Notes under the pieces: generated by a model
The model's database searches: none
What the model was told of the DNA's origin: nothing
What the model saw: the letters and a program-made list of their open reading frames with translations, nothing else
Assembly: GCF_002954715.1 (NCBI RefSeq)
Contig: NZ_MSCP01000002.1
Span: 997,297-1,050,554 of the forward strand
Direction of reading: 5' to 3'
Length of the DNA: 53,258 nucleotides
Origin: Aliivibrio sifiae
GTDB lineage: Bacteria; Pseudomonadota; Gammaproteobacteria; Enterobacterales; Vibrionaceae
Shown here: piece by piece, positions 1-8,521 of the stretch
How positions within the stretch are numbered: the stretch's first letter is position 1
Layout of the letters: the number at the start of each line of letters is the position of its first letter
Translations under genes and position numbers: made by a program

Positions 1-39
1 ATTTAATTATACCAACTAGATTCGCCATTTCTTCCGAAT

Positions 40-165
40 CTATTCCATTACAACTAAATCACCATATTTTACTTTAAAACCAATACAATAACTTATTTTC
101 GACCTGAAAAAACAACTAAAATATCTGAATATGATTCGTATATCCCACTTTATGGTTTCGCACAT
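40..165 (-). CDS. possible short ORF of first integron cassette (41 aa)
   Basis: An open frame of 41 codons starts 12 bases inside the putative cassette side of the candidate attI core (177-183) and reads away from the integrase, the orientation expected of a first cassette gene. The product begins MCETIKWDIR, is basic and hydrophobic, and matches nothing I recognise. No Shine-Dalgarno is evident and the region is very AT-rich, so this may be a chance frame. Position after the core site is the only support. Confidence 0.2.
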   Translation of the reverse strand: MCETIKWDIRIIFRYFSCFFRSKISYCIGFKVKYGDLVVME

Positions 166-176
166 GTAACTGATTA

Positions 177-183
177 ATCTAAC
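177..183 (-). other. candidate attI core site (GTTRRRY)
   Basis: Read on the minus strand, this heptamer is GTTAGAT and fits the integron core consensus GTTRRRY exactly. It lies about 100 bases upstream of the integrase ATG at 286. Integron integrases normally have attI on this side and cassettes inserted beyond it, so cassettes would extend leftward out of the window. It is the only match to the consensus in this orientation that I found in bases 1-285. No clear LexA box is seen near the integrase start. The assignment is by position and motif only. Confidence 0.4.
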
Positions 184-285
184 ATTTCCATTAAATTAAT
201 AACCACATTACAAATATGCGAAACTAAATTGCGAGTTAAACTTAAATCACTACACTCACCTTATCATTCACAAAAATTAGTTACT

Positions 286-1269
286 ATGGATATTCCATTA
301 AACCTTAATCCAAGCTCACAACGTTTTACAGATCAATTACGTATTTTTATCCGAACACGCGGCCTCGCTTATAATACCGAAAAGCATTATATTTACTGGA
401 TAAGTAATTTCATTCGTTATAAAAATTATACATCAAAAGATGAAATCGAAGCATTTGATATCCCTAGCTATCTCGAACACCTTGTTGTAAAACAAAATGT
501 CTCACCCAATACACAAAAAACAGCATTAAACGCCCTAATATTTTTATGTCGTGAATTTTTACAACAATCTGTCGATAACTTGGATTTTAAACGCTCTAAA
601 AAAGCGACTAAACTACCCACTGTATTTACTCATAATGAAGCGATATCTGTTATTAACGAATTGAAACACCCCATGAAATTAATTGCACAGCTTATGTACG
701 GCAGTGGATTAAGGATAAACGAAACACTACGACTCAGAGTTAATGATATAAATGTAGACAAAAAAATAATTACTATTAAAAGTGGAAAAGGAAATAAAGA
801 TCGAACATCGATATTACCTGACAGCGTTATTAACTCGATTAAAACCCAACTCGACTTTGTAAAACAGCAGCATAAACTTGATGCCTTAAATGGCAACGAT
901 GAGGTTTATATGCCTTACGCTTTGGCTGAAAAATACCCTACACAAGCCAAAAGTTATGGCTGGCAATATGTATTTCCATCACCACAGTTAAGTAATGACC
1001 CTCGTTCAGAAAAATACCGACGTCATCATTTATTAGATAGAACCGTTCAATCGGCAGTGAGGAAAGCAATACAAAAAGTAGGGATAGATAAGAAAGCAAG
1101 TTGCCACACCTTTCGGCACAGTTTTGCGACTCGAATTCTAGAAAGGGGGGCGGATTTAAGAACAATACAAGAATTACTGGGTCATTCTGATATCAAAACG
1201 ACCCAAATTTACACTCATGTTATTGGTTTACATTTTTCAGGAACAAAAAGTCCATTGGATTTCGACTAA
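286..1269 (+). CDS. intI: integron integrase (tyrosine recombinase, IntI family)
   Basis: Site-specific tyrosine recombinase that inserts and excises gene cassettes at attI and attC. The N-terminal SAM-like core-binding domain is followed by the catalytic domain. Counting from the upstream in-frame TTG at 229, visible active-site residues are R162 (GSGLRINE), K190, H293 and R296 (CHTFRHSFAT), H319 (LLGHS) and nucleophile Y328 (TTQIYTHV). The extra segment between patches II and III (KYP...GWQYVFPS...RRHH, about 235-267) is the hallmark of integron integrases and is very like Vibrio IntIA. I place the start at the ATG at 286 (327 aa) because vibrio IntIA proteins are about 320 aa and the extra 19 residues do not align; neither start has a strong ribosome site. 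All catalytic residues are present, so the enzyme is probably active. Confidence 0.92.
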   Translation: MDIPLNLNPSSQRFTDQLRIFIRTRGLAYNTEKHYIYWISNFIRYKNYTSKDEIEAFDIPSYLEHLVVKQNVSPNTQKTALNALIFLCREFLQQSVDNLDFKRSKKATKLPTVFTHNEAISVINELKHPMKLIAQLMYGSGLRINETLRLRVNDINVDKKIITIKSGKGNKDRTSILPDSVINSIKTQLDFVKQQHKLDALNGNDEVYMPYALAEKYPTQAKSYGWQYVFPSPQLSNDPRSEKYRRHHLLDRTVQSAVRKAIQKVGIDKKASCHTFRHSFATRILERGADLRTIQELLGHSDIKTTQIYTHVIGLHFSGTKSPLDFD

Positions 1270-1275
1270 TAACAA

Positions 1276-1449
1276 TTACATCTCATATTGACGATGTTTT
1301 AGTGAGTAAAAAATAGCTTTTACTGCTTTCGCCAAAAAGATCACTGCGATAATCACAAAAATTTTACTCGCAATAAAACCAGGCGCTAAATACGAAATGA
1401 TGGCAAAAAAAGCACCGATAAGTGCAGACAACATCCACTCTTTTTGCAT
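1276..1449 (-). CDS. small two-helix membrane protein (57 aa)
   Basis: A 57-codon frame starts two bases after the stop of the HDOD gene (TAA, TC, ATG), so it is probably translationally coupled to it. The product begins MQKEWMLSALIGAFF and has two hydrophobic stretches (about residues 6-24 and 26-46) separated by a Pro-Gly, followed by a basic tail ending KHRQYEM. This looks like a helical hairpin in the inner membrane with both ends in the cytoplasm. No named family is recognised. Codon use matches its neighbours. It ends 7 bases from the convergent integrase stop. Confidence 0.7.
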   Translation of the reverse strand: MQKEWMLSALIGAFFAIISYLAPGFIASKIFVIIAVIFLAKAVKAIFYSLKHRQYEM

Positions 1450-1451
1450 GA

Positions 1452-2276
1452 TTACATTACCAACCGAGCCATTTCAATACCAGAGCCTTTTACTCCCTCG
1501 ATATTTTCAATAATAGAATTATTAATAAATAAAATATCAGCTTCAATCTGCTCTGATAACCACACTGATTTTGCATCCATTGTTGGTAGATTATCCCAAT
1601 CACGATTAATCGCATTTGCTAGACGAACGGTTGCCGCTAATGGAGAATAAATATTATCTATTTTTGGTTCATACTGTTCAGAAATAGCAAAAACTAACTC
1701 TTCAGAGAAAGACCAGTTCTCAGCCAATTTAGCCCCTAAAATCGCACTATCTGTCCCAATAGTTGAGCGCTGCGCTGTAACTTTAGCGCTACCCGCTTCC
1801 ATTTTTTCAAGGATTGTTGATACTTTCTCAGCCATTACAGTGTAGATCATTAAATCGCCAATATTATGTAACATGCCTGCAGTAAAAGCACTGTTAGGAT
1901 TTACTGTACAGCTTTGAGCAATTGCTTTACTTAAAATAGCGACTTCAAACGTCTCTTGCCAGAACGTTTCTAAATCGATGACTTCTACGTATGGGAAGGC
2001 ACTAACTAAAGAAGAGGCAATGATTAACGTTTTTAGTGGCTCAAGCCCTAAACGAACAACAGCTTGATCAACTGATGATACACTTTTACCACGAGAGAAA
2101 TGTGCAGAGTTAGCTAAACGAATAACACGTGCACTGACAACTTGTTCCATTGAAATAGTTCGAGCTAACTCTTGAAGCTCTACTTCAGGATCATTTACAA
2201 GCTCCATCATTTCACGGATCACTTTTGGGATCTTTGGCAACTCATGCGCATGACTTAAAATTTCATTTTGTTCCAT
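1452..2276 (-). CDS. HDOD domain signalling protein
   Basis: A 274-residue, single-domain HDOD protein, a relative of HD phosphohydrolases that usually acts as a regulatory or scaffold module beside chemotaxis or c-di-GMP circuits. The N-terminal half has the typical HDOD helices (LPKIPKVIREMMELVNDPE, then SARVIRLANSAHFS and SVDQAVVRLGLEPLK). The partial metal-site motif GMLHNIGDLMI keeps H and D but is not a full HD-x-GK phosphodiesterase signature, so catalysis is doubtful. An in-frame GTG at 2288 would add four residues, but GGAG lies within that stretch and is well spaced as a ribosome site for the ATG at 2276. It is cotranscribed with the thioesterase upstream and the 57-residue membrane protein downstream. 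Confidence 0.85.
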   Translation of the reverse strand: MEQNEILSHAHELPKIPKVIREMMELVNDPEVELQELARTISMEQVVSARVIRLANSAHFSRGKSVSSVDQAVVRLGLEPLKTLIIASSLVSAFPYVEVIDLETFWQETFEVAILSKAIAQSCTVNPNSAFTAGMLHNIGDLMIYTVMAEKVSTILEKMEAGSAKVTAQRSTIGTDSAILGAKLAENWSFSEELVFAISEQYEPKIDNIYSPLAATVRLANAINRDWDNLPTMDAKSVWLSEQIEADILFINNSIIENIEGVKGSGIEMARLVM

Positions 2277-2297
2277 TTTCTTCTCCACAACGAGTCG

Positions 2298-2723
2298 CTA
2301 TTTTTTCTTTTTCATCACAGCAACAGTAAAACGACTGGTGCAGACTAAGCGTTCTCGCTGATCTCTAATATCAATTAACCAAACTTGGGTTATTGCACCT
2401 AAATGCATTGGTTTTGCTGTAGCGTAAACTGTACCTTCTCGTACAGCACGAATGTGATTGGCATTTATATCCAACCCCACACAATATTTTGATTCATCAA
2501 CACACCAATTAGCAGCGATTGAAGCGACTGACTCAGCCAACGCAACAGAGGCTCCACCATGTAACATTCTAAGGGGCTGGTGTACTGTCGAGTTTACAGG
2601 CATTGACGCAGTAAGGGAGTCATCAGTGTACTGACAATACTCAATATTTAATGCTTCCATCAAAGTATTTCGTGATGTTGAATTTAATATTGCCAAGTCC
2701 ATCGGACGCTTCCAAATACTCAT
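2298..2723 (-). CDS. menI: hotdog-fold acyl-CoA thioesterase (YdiI/MenI-like)
   Basis: A 141-residue hotdog thioesterase of the PaaI type. It closely follows E. coli YdiI (MenI), the 1,4-dihydroxy-2-naphthoyl-CoA hydrolase of menaquinone synthesis: the N-terminal IWKR, the LLHGGASVALAES-like core (LRMLHGGASVALAESV, H55 and catalytic-position E64) and the GLDINANH strand are all present. Length fits the family. It could act on other aroyl- or acyl-CoA substrates, since paralogues of this family are promiscuous. It is the first gene of a minus-strand set with the HDOD gene, whose start follows after about 20 bases. It shares an intergenic region with the divergent DUF445 gene. Confidence 0.82.
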   Translation of the reverse strand: MSIWKRPMDLAILNSTSRNTLMEALNIEYCQYTDDSLTASMPVNSTVHQPLRMLHGGASVALAESVASIAANWCVDESKYCVGLDINANHIRAVREGTVYATAKPMHLGAITQVWLIDIRDQRERLVCTSRFTVAVMKKKK

Positions 2724-2870
2724 CGCCTATCCTTAAATTATCTTTGCTAATGTGTATCGCCTCAGTTTACACCCAACAAACCAGATCAAAAACACATTTT
2801 CACTTGTTGTCTGCTTTTAGTAGCTGATAAACTTCACAAAATTTTTCACTTTCTACTTCATAGGCTTGAT

Positions 2871-3578
2871 ATGTTAAATAAAAGCATGATCACTAATTTA
2901 ATCTCACTACTCTTGTTAGCAGTCGGTTATTACATGCAACAAAATACTCTGTACTATATTGGCTTATTTGCTTTTTCTGGCGCATTAACTAACTGGCTTG
3001 CCATTCATATGTTATTTGAGAAAGTTCCTGGTCTATATGGTTCTGGTGTGATCCCTGCACGATTTGAAGAGTTTAAAGCCAGCATCAAACATTTGATGAT
3101 GGAACAATTTTTCACAAAATCAAATGTAGATAAATTCCTATCTAAAGAGATGGCCTCGGCAACCAATATCAATCTAGAGCCAGTGATTGAAAAAATCGAT
3201 CTATCGCCTGCGTTTGATTCTTTAGTTGACGTGATCATGAACTCTCAATTTGGTGGCATGTTAGCAATGATGGGTGGCAGTGAAGCGATTCAGCCTATGC
3301 GTGAACCTTTTATTGAAAAGATGAAAATATCGATCACTGAAATCAGTCAACAAGATCAATTTAAGAACGCACTAAAAGATGAATTAGAAAGCCCTGCGAT
3401 GATGGATGATATTCAAGTAACTATTGAGGAGATCATTGACCAACGCTTGAACGAGCTTACACCTAAGTTAGTCAAAGAGATGGTTCAGGGTATGATTAAG
3501 AAACACCTTGGCTGGCTTGTTGTTTGGGGCGGTATCTTTGGTGGCGTGATTGGACTTCTGTCTACGCTCATACAATAA
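2871..3578 (+). CDS. DUF445 family membrane protein
   Basis: A 235-residue protein with hydrophobic segments near both ends (about 10-45 and 214-233) and a helical, charged middle. The motif FSGALTNWLAIHMLFEKVPGLYGSGVIPARFEEFK (about 35-70) is characteristic of DUF445/YheB-type proteins. The inner-membrane location is inferred from the two terminal anchors. The function of the family is not established. An in-frame ATG five codons later is an equally possible start. It is apparently a single-gene unit ending at a strong hairpin. Confidence 0.78.
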   Translation: MLNKSMITNLISLLLLAVGYYMQQNTLYYIGLFAFSGALTNWLAIHMLFEKVPGLYGSGVIPARFEEFKASIKHLMMEQFFTKSNVDKFLSKEMASATNINLEPVIEKIDLSPAFDSLVDVIMNSQFGGMLAMMGGSEAIQPMREPFIEKMKISITEISQQDQFKNALKDELESPAMMDDIQVTIEEIIDQRLNELTPKLVKEMVQGMIKKHLGWLVVWGGIFGGVIGLLSTLIQ

Positions 3579-3595
3579 CTCCAAGCTACAAATAC

Positions 3596-3635
3596 AAAAA
3601 TGCCAGCAATTCAATTGAAATGCTGGCATTTTTAT
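3596..3635. terminator. bidirectional intrinsic terminator
   Basis: A 13-bp perfect stem (AAAAATGCCAGCA pairing with 3621-3633) with a 12-base loop and A/T tracts on both sides. It lies between the convergent DUF445 gene and the 66-residue protein gene and can serve both. Confidence 0.85.
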
Positions 3636-3658
3636 TAGATGAAAAACAAATTCAGCAA

Positions 3659-3859
3659 TTAGTGAATTGGGGCTTCATCATCTGCATTAAACTTACCAAA
3701 ATGCGCTTCAAGAATTTCAGGTGTTAGTTCCCCTGCTTCTTCAAGACGTTTAAGCTCTGCAACAATCGCTTTTTGCTCTTCAATAGAAGGCAATGCTACT
3801 TCTGGTTTATCTGATTCTTGTTGAACCATATCTTGCAGTTCTTTTTCGATATCACTCAT
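3659..3859 (-). CDS. small acidic protein (66 aa), function unknown
   Basis: Encodes a highly acidic, probably helical protein (MSDIEKELQDMVQQ..., ending DDEAPIH) with no signal peptide or membrane segment, so cytoplasmic. A GAG-containing ribosome site precedes the ATG at a reasonable distance. The pattern of Glu/Leu-rich heptads suggests a short coiled coil. No family is recognised. It stands alone between a terminator and the chemoreceptor gene; the chemoreceptor is on the same strand upstream and the two may be cotranscribed across the 79-base gap. Confidence 0.65.
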   Translation of the reverse strand: MSDIEKELQDMVQQESDKPEVALPSIEEQKAIVAELKRLEEAGELTPEILEAHFGKFNADDEAPIH

Positions 3860-3938
3860 GATTATTTTCTCAATTCACTAAAACAATTACGGAGATTCTA
3901 CAAGAAATCCTCGTTAAAGGTAAACCTAAAGCAGTCGG

Positions 3939-5852
3939 TTATACTTTAAAAGCACCAACTAATTGATCTAATCGTTGTGAAAGTGCGTTAAGTTGCTGAC
4001 TTGAATCTGCCAACTCTTGTGCTGTAGCCGTGGTTAACTCATTAATACCATTGATCTCTTCAATATTTTGATTAATGGTGTACACCACAGTAGATTGCTC
4101 TTCTGTTGCCGTTGCTACTTGTGTGTTCATGTCTGATATGTCGGTGATACTTAACGCAATACCCGCTAACACTTCAGTTGCATTATCTGCCGATGACACT
4201 CCACGAGCCGTAACAGTATGACTGGCTTCCATTGCGTTTACTGCGTTTTGAGCTTCAGTTTGCAGCTGATCAATCATTTTCTGAATTTCATCCGTAGACT
4301 CTGAAGTACGACTTGCTAGCTGACGAACCTCATCTGCAACGACGGCAAACCCACGACCATGCTCACCAGCACGTGCGGCTTCAATGGCAGCATTCAATGC
4401 TAATAGGTTAGTTTGGTCTGAAATACCACGAATTACATCTAGGATTGAACCAATATCTTGTGTGGTTCCTGCAAGTTGTTCCACCACATGACTTACTTGG
4501 ACTAAATCACCTTCAAGTTGCGTAATAGCATCACGAGATTCAATAACGGTTTGACGACCCTCTTGCGTGCTTACTTCTGCCTTATTTGCTGATTGCGCTG
4601 CGCTTGCTGCATTAGAGGCAATCTCATGAATCGTTGACCCCATTTGGTTGATCGCGGTAACGACTTGCAAGGTTTGATCACGTTGCATTTCACTATTATC
4701 ACGAGTCGATGTTGCTTTTAATGCGACATGCTCTGCTGTTGTATGCAATACATGACCAGTTTCAACCACTTCTGATACGGTATTGTGAATCTTCTCTACA
4801 AAGCTGTTAAAGCCTTTTGAAAGCTCTGCAATTTCATCATTGCCTTTAACTTCGATACGATGAGTTAAGTCTCCCTCTCCTTCACCTAGCTCACGAAAAC
4901 GACACGCTAATTCATTAATTTTATTAGTAATAGAACCAGCACCCCAAATAGCTATAGTGATAAATACCGCAATAATAACGACAATCCACATTACAATGTC
5001 TTGTGTTGAGCTATGAAGGCTTTCAAATACTTCATCTACAGGCACTTCAGCAACGATAAACCACTCCATTGACGGAATGTAATGCGATGCAATGAAGATC
5101 TCTTGGCCATCTTTCATTATACGGCTTAAATTGAAGTTTTGTTTGGTAAGTAAAACAGAGGCTTCTTGAGATCCAACCACATTACTAATAGATTGTTTAC
5201 CCATGATGCTATTATTTTTATGGATCTTAATATCCCCATTTCCATCCATTAAATAAACAAATCCGGTTTTTTCTATTGTGAACCCATTGAGCAGCGATAC
5301 CATATCATCGAGTGATTTAGAGAAACCAGCCATAGATACACCATTCAATTGCTGGAAGTTAACGAAAAGTTTAACCTCACCATTCTGCTCAGTGAATACA
5401 TTCAGCATTCGCTCTGGCCCACCTTGAGTGAAGCCAAAGAACCAAGCATCTTGTTGTTGAGTCAACTGACGTAAGAAACCGTCTTGATTCCAATAATATG
5501 CGTTATGACGGTTAGCAACCGAGGCATCATTCAACTGATATTGTTGTTTTAATTGTTTTAATTGTTGAATAAGAACCGTTTGCTCTTCTGGTGAGATAGT
5601 TGGATCAGAAATCGCATCAATAATGAAGCTGTTATTTGCCATTTGTTCTGCGGCAGAAGATATAACCTCTACTTCTTTATCAACCTCCCCACCAATTTGG
5701 TTAAGAATGGTTGGCAGTTCGAGAGTGGTTAAACGCTCATCTAGTGTCTCGAATGCTTTTTTTTGGGCAACAATACCCACAAGTGAAGTCGATGCAATAA
5801 TTGCAATTACAATACCAGCGACGAGTTTCTGTTTAATTGTTAGATTTATCAT
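3939..5852 (-). CDS. methyl-accepting chemotaxis protein with periplasmic Cache-type sensor
   Basis: A transmembrane chemoreceptor. A first membrane helix near the N-terminus ([20 protein letters not shown]) is followed by a periplasmic region of about 250 residues with Cache features ([17 protein letters not shown] is the membrane-proximal Cache signature), a second helix ([18 protein letters not shown]), a HAMP domain, and a long cytoplasmic signalling hairpin containing the invariant tip [19 protein letters not shown] and [15 protein letters not shown]. There is no C-terminal CheR-binding pentapeptide. I chose the ATG at 5852 because GGA lies 7 bases upstream; an ATG nine codons earlier (5879) has no ribosome site. 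The ligand cannot be told from sequence, though such sensors often bind amino acids or amines. Confidence 0.93.
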   Translation of the reverse strand: MINLTIKQKLVAGIVIAIIASTSLVGIVAQKKAFETLDERLTTLELPTILNQIGGEVDKEVEVISSAAEQMANNSFIIDAISDPTISPEEQTVLIQQLKQLKQQYQLNDASVANRHNAYYWNQDGFLRQLTQQQDAWFFGFTQGGPERMLNVFTEQNGEVKLFVNFQQLNGVSMAGFSKSLDDMVSLLNGFTIEKTGFVYLMDGNGDIKIHKNNSIMGKQSISNVVGSQEASVLLTKQNFNLSRIMKDGQEIFIASHYIPSMEWFIVAEVPVDEVFESLHSSTQDIVMWIVVIIAVFITIAIWGAGSITNKINELACRFRELGEGEGDLTHRIEVKGNDEIAELSKGFNSFVEKIHNTVSEVVETGHVLHTTAEHVALKATSTRDNSEMQRDQTLQVVTAINQMGSTIHEIASNAASAAQSANKAEVSTQEGRQTVIESRDAITQLEGDLVQVSHVVEQLAGTTQDIGSILDVIRGISDQTNLLALNAAIEAARAGEHGRGFAVVADEVRQLASRTSESTDEIQKMIDQLQTEAQNAVNAMEASHTVTARGVSSADNATEVLAGIALSITDISDMNTQVATATEEQSTVVYTINQNIEEINGINELTTATAQELADSSQQLNALSQRLDQLVGAFKV

Positions 5853-6045
5853 ATTAATTCCACAGCTTTGAATAGACATTTTATATATCGACTTGGATCA
5901 TAATAGCTTTAATAAATGGTTACAAATTTATTCACGACCTAAATACTTGAATAATCGAAATTAAACCTCATCTATTAAGGAACTAATGTGATTTTCATCA
6001 GTCACAAAGAAATAATTACTACGTAATCCAGAAAATGGGTGAACT

Positions 6046-7002
6046 ATGCCAGCGTTAAAAATTCAACAGTTACAAACTTATCTTGAATCTCAAGTCATTG
6101 GTCAGCCTGCATTAGTGAAGCAGTTACTGATTGCTCTGCTTGCCGATGGTCATATTTTAGTTGAAGGTCCTCCGGGTTTGGCTAAGACTCGTGCCGTGAA
6201 AATTCTAGCGGATTCTATTGAGGGGGATTTCCACCGCATTCAATTTACCCCTGACCTATTGCCTTCAGATTTAACGGGAACGGATATTTATCGCCAAGAG
6301 ACGGGAGAATTTACCTTCCAGCCGGGTCCTATTTTTAACTCATTGGTTTTAGCCGATGAGATCAACCGTGCGCCAGCCAAAGTACAAGCGGCAATGCTAG
6401 AAGCGATGGCCGAAAAACAAATATCAGCAGGTCGTAAAACGTACCAGTTACCTGAGCTTTTCTTGGTAATGGCAACGCAAAACCCGATTGAACAAGAAGG
6501 AACATACCCTCTTCCAGAAGCGCAGCTTGACCGTTTCTTAATGCATTTAGATGTTGATTACCCGGGTGCAGAAGACGAATTAGCAATCCTGCGTTTAAAC
6601 CGTGGTGAAGCTTTAGGTGAGCAAGCAATAAAGCCTCAACCCCTAGCACAAAGTGAGATCTTTAAAGCTCGTAAAGAAGTGCTGTCTATTTATATGGCAC
6701 CTGAGATTGAGCAATACATTATCCGTATTACGATGGCGACCCGTAAGCCAGAGCAATACTGCCAAGAGTTAGCGAAGCAATTAGAGATGGGCGTCAGTCC
6801 TCGTGCCACATTAGCGCTTGATCGTTGTGCGCGTGCTCATGCATGGTTAGCCGGTCGTGATTTTGTTAGCCCTGAGGATGTGCAAGCGATGGCTTACCCT
6901 GTATTACGTCACCGTTTATTACTGAGCTTCCAAGCACAAGCGGAAGGGACAACTGCTAATAAAGTGGTTGAACGTTTATTACAAATGGTTGCGGCTTCTT
7001 AA
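6046..7002 (+). CDS. MoxR-family AAA+ ATPase
   Basis: A 318-residue MoxR AAA+ ATPase, a chaperone-like motor that works with VWA-domain proteins in maturing or inserting target complexes. Walker A is GPPGLAKT (41-48), Walker B is LVLADE (D104, E105), and the conserved NPIEQEGTYPLPEAQLDRF segment holding sensor 1 and the arginine finger region follows. The C-terminal part has the usual helical lid. A good ribosome site (GGGTGA) precedes the ATG. It is the first gene of a six-gene unit running to 13055, with 17 bases to the DUF58 gene. The order MoxR-DUF58-DUF4381-VWA-VWA/TPR-BatD matches the Bat operon layout. Confidence 0.93.
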   Translation: MPALKIQQLQTYLESQVIGQPALVKQLLIALLADGHILVEGPPGLAKTRAVKILADSIEGDFHRIQFTPDLLPSDLTGTDIYRQETGEFTFQPGPIFNSLVLADEINRAPAKVQAAMLEAMAEKQISAGRKTYQLPELFLVMATQNPIEQEGTYPLPEAQLDRFLMHLDVDYPGAEDELAILRLNRGEALGEQAIKPQPLAQSEIFKARKEVLSIYMAPEIEQYIIRITMATRKPEQYCQELAKQLEMGVSPRATLALDRCARAHAWLAGRDFVSPEDVQAMAYPVLRHRLLLSFQAQAEGTTANKVVERLLQMVAAS

Positions 7003-7019
7003 CGTCGTAAAATAACTAT

Positions 7020-7991
7020 ATGAAAAAGACTACTCTATCGCTGCCACCACACAGCAATGGCGTTACATTGTCACTTAATGAATTGGTTAATTATAAAAAC
7101 CACTCATTACAATGGCTGCCGCCTGCGCAATCAGTATGGTCAAAAATGAATGGCAGTCACCAAAGCCGACAAAAAGGCCGCGGTATGGATTTCTCAGAAG
7201 TACGTCAATACCAACCGGGCGATGATATTCGCTCGATTGATTGGCGCGTGACAGCACGTACCGGTAAAACGCACACGAAACTCTACAGCGAAGAGCGTGA
7301 GCAACCGACCATGCTCTTTGTGGATGTCAGTGACACCATGCGTTTTGGGTCTCAACTGCTATTTAAATCAGTTCAGGCTGCGCATTTTGCCAGTTTATTA
7401 AGTTGGATAACGTTAGCAGCAAAAGATCGCGTCGGTGGGATCATCTTTGATGGAATTTCAACGCTCGATTGTAAACCCTCTTCTCGTCAGAAGGTCGTGT
7501 TACAGTTTCTTCAAAAAATCATTGAGAAACATAACACCAATAATCAGTCTGAACCTCAGGATACTGCGCAACAAGTCAGCTCGTTTGTTAAAGGGTTAAG
7601 TCAGTTGCAGCGTTTATGCCCTAAAGGCAGTGAGATTGTGATTATCAGCGATTTTTATGCCCTAACCGATGAGTGTAAGGCGATCTTCAGCCAACTAAGT
7701 AAACACAATCGTATTCAGTTTGTGATGATAAGTGATCCTCTAGAGCAAGGCTCAACGCGTTTTAATGGTTCTGAATATGTATCAGATAACAAGCGTTCTG
7801 CGTGGTTGGATTTTTCATCATCATCGACCAAAAAAGCATTAGAGCAGCAAGCCAATCTTCATAAAGCCTATGTACAGAATATGGCGATGCAATTGGGAAT
7901 TAAATTACACAGTTTGTCTTCAGGCTTGCCGTTATTATCGCAACTGACGTCTTCACAAGATCCATCACAACAAGATAAAGGAATCATGTAA
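7020..7991 (+). CDS. DUF58 domain protein of the MoxR/VWA system
   Basis: A 323-residue DUF58 protein with the signature GRGMDFSEVRQYQPGDDIRSIDWRVTARTG (about 53-82) followed by a VWA-like fold (TMLFVDVSDTMRFGS). In the VWA-like part the metal site is degenerate (DVSDT rather than DxSxS). Unlike many DUF58 proteins it lacks N-terminal membrane helices, so it is probably cytoplasmic. It is the partner of the preceding MoxR ATPase. The stop overlaps the next start by one base (TAATG), indicating coupled translation. Confidence 0.88.
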   Translation: MKKTTLSLPPHSNGVTLSLNELVNYKNHSLQWLPPAQSVWSKMNGSHQSRQKGRGMDFSEVRQYQPGDDIRSIDWRVTARTGKTHTKLYSEEREQPTMLFVDVSDTMRFGSQLLFKSVQAAHFASLLSWITLAAKDRVGGIIFDGISTLDCKPSSRQKVVLQFLQKIIEKHNTNNQSEPQDTAQQVSSFVKGLSQLQRLCPKGSEIVIISDFYALTDECKAIFSQLSKHNRIQFVMISDPLEQGSTRFNGSEYVSDNKRSAWLDFSSSSTKKALEQQANLHKAYVQNMAMQLGIKLHSLSSGLPLLSQLTSSQDPSQQDKGIM

Positions 7992-8521
7992 TGTCTTTAT
8001 CTTCAGCGCAACAAGCACCAGCAAGTAACGTATTGCCATTGGCAGATATTCATTTACCTGCTGCACCATCGTGGGGATTGTCTCTGCAAGGTTATGGACT
8101 AGTGATTATGTTACTGTTATTTATCGCGGCCATTGTGTGGTTTATTCATCGTAAACGCCAACAAGGCACACTTAAACGTGTAGCGTTACAACAGTTATCA
8201 CAATTAACACCACAACAGACCAATGACATTGCGCGTTTATTAAAACAAGCCGCGTTAAGTCACTTTCCTCGTGAACGCATTGCCTCACTTCATGGTTTAG
8301 CGTGGTGGCATTTTGTTGAACAACAGCTACCTGTGAAAAAACAGGCCAATGTTCATTTCTCATCTCGTTCTGACATGTTAGAACAAGCTTTGTATGGACA
8401 ACAGCCTTTATCTGAAACCAATCAACAACGTTTCTATGATGATGTGCGTTATTGGCTATCTCATGCTTTGCCTGTAAAAAAAGTAATAGCAACATCAACA
8501 AAAGGACATCAACATGCTTGA
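7991..8521 (+). CDS. DUF4381 single-pass membrane protein
   Basis: A 176-residue protein with a Pro-rich N-terminus containing LPLADIHLPAAPSWG, the usual DUF4381 entry motif, one transmembrane helix (about 34-53, YGLVIMLLLFIAAIVWFI), and a cytoplasmic helical domain. In Bat-type operons this small anchor sits between the DUF58 and first VWA genes, as here. It overlaps the upstream gene by one base and the downstream gene by eight, so translation is coupled throughout. Its biochemical role is unknown. Confidence 0.85.
   Translation: MSLSSAQQAPASNVLPLADIHLPAAPSWGLSLQGYGLVIMLLLFIAAIVWFIHRKRQQGTLKRVALQQLSQLTPQQTNDIARLLKQAALSHFPRERIASLHGLAWWHFVEQQLPVKKQANVHFSSRSDMLEQALYGQQPLSETNQQRFYDDVRYWLSHALPVKKVIATSTKGHQHA

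Noticed and set aside
1444-1650. Plus-strand frame at the end of the HDOD gene
   Set aside because: It lies antisense to the HDOD coding sequence with no ribosome site; the HDOD frame has a recognised domain.
1452-2276. HDOD protein as an active c-di-GMP phosphodiesterase
   Set aside because: The motif HNIGD does not contain the HD/GYP residues needed for that activity.
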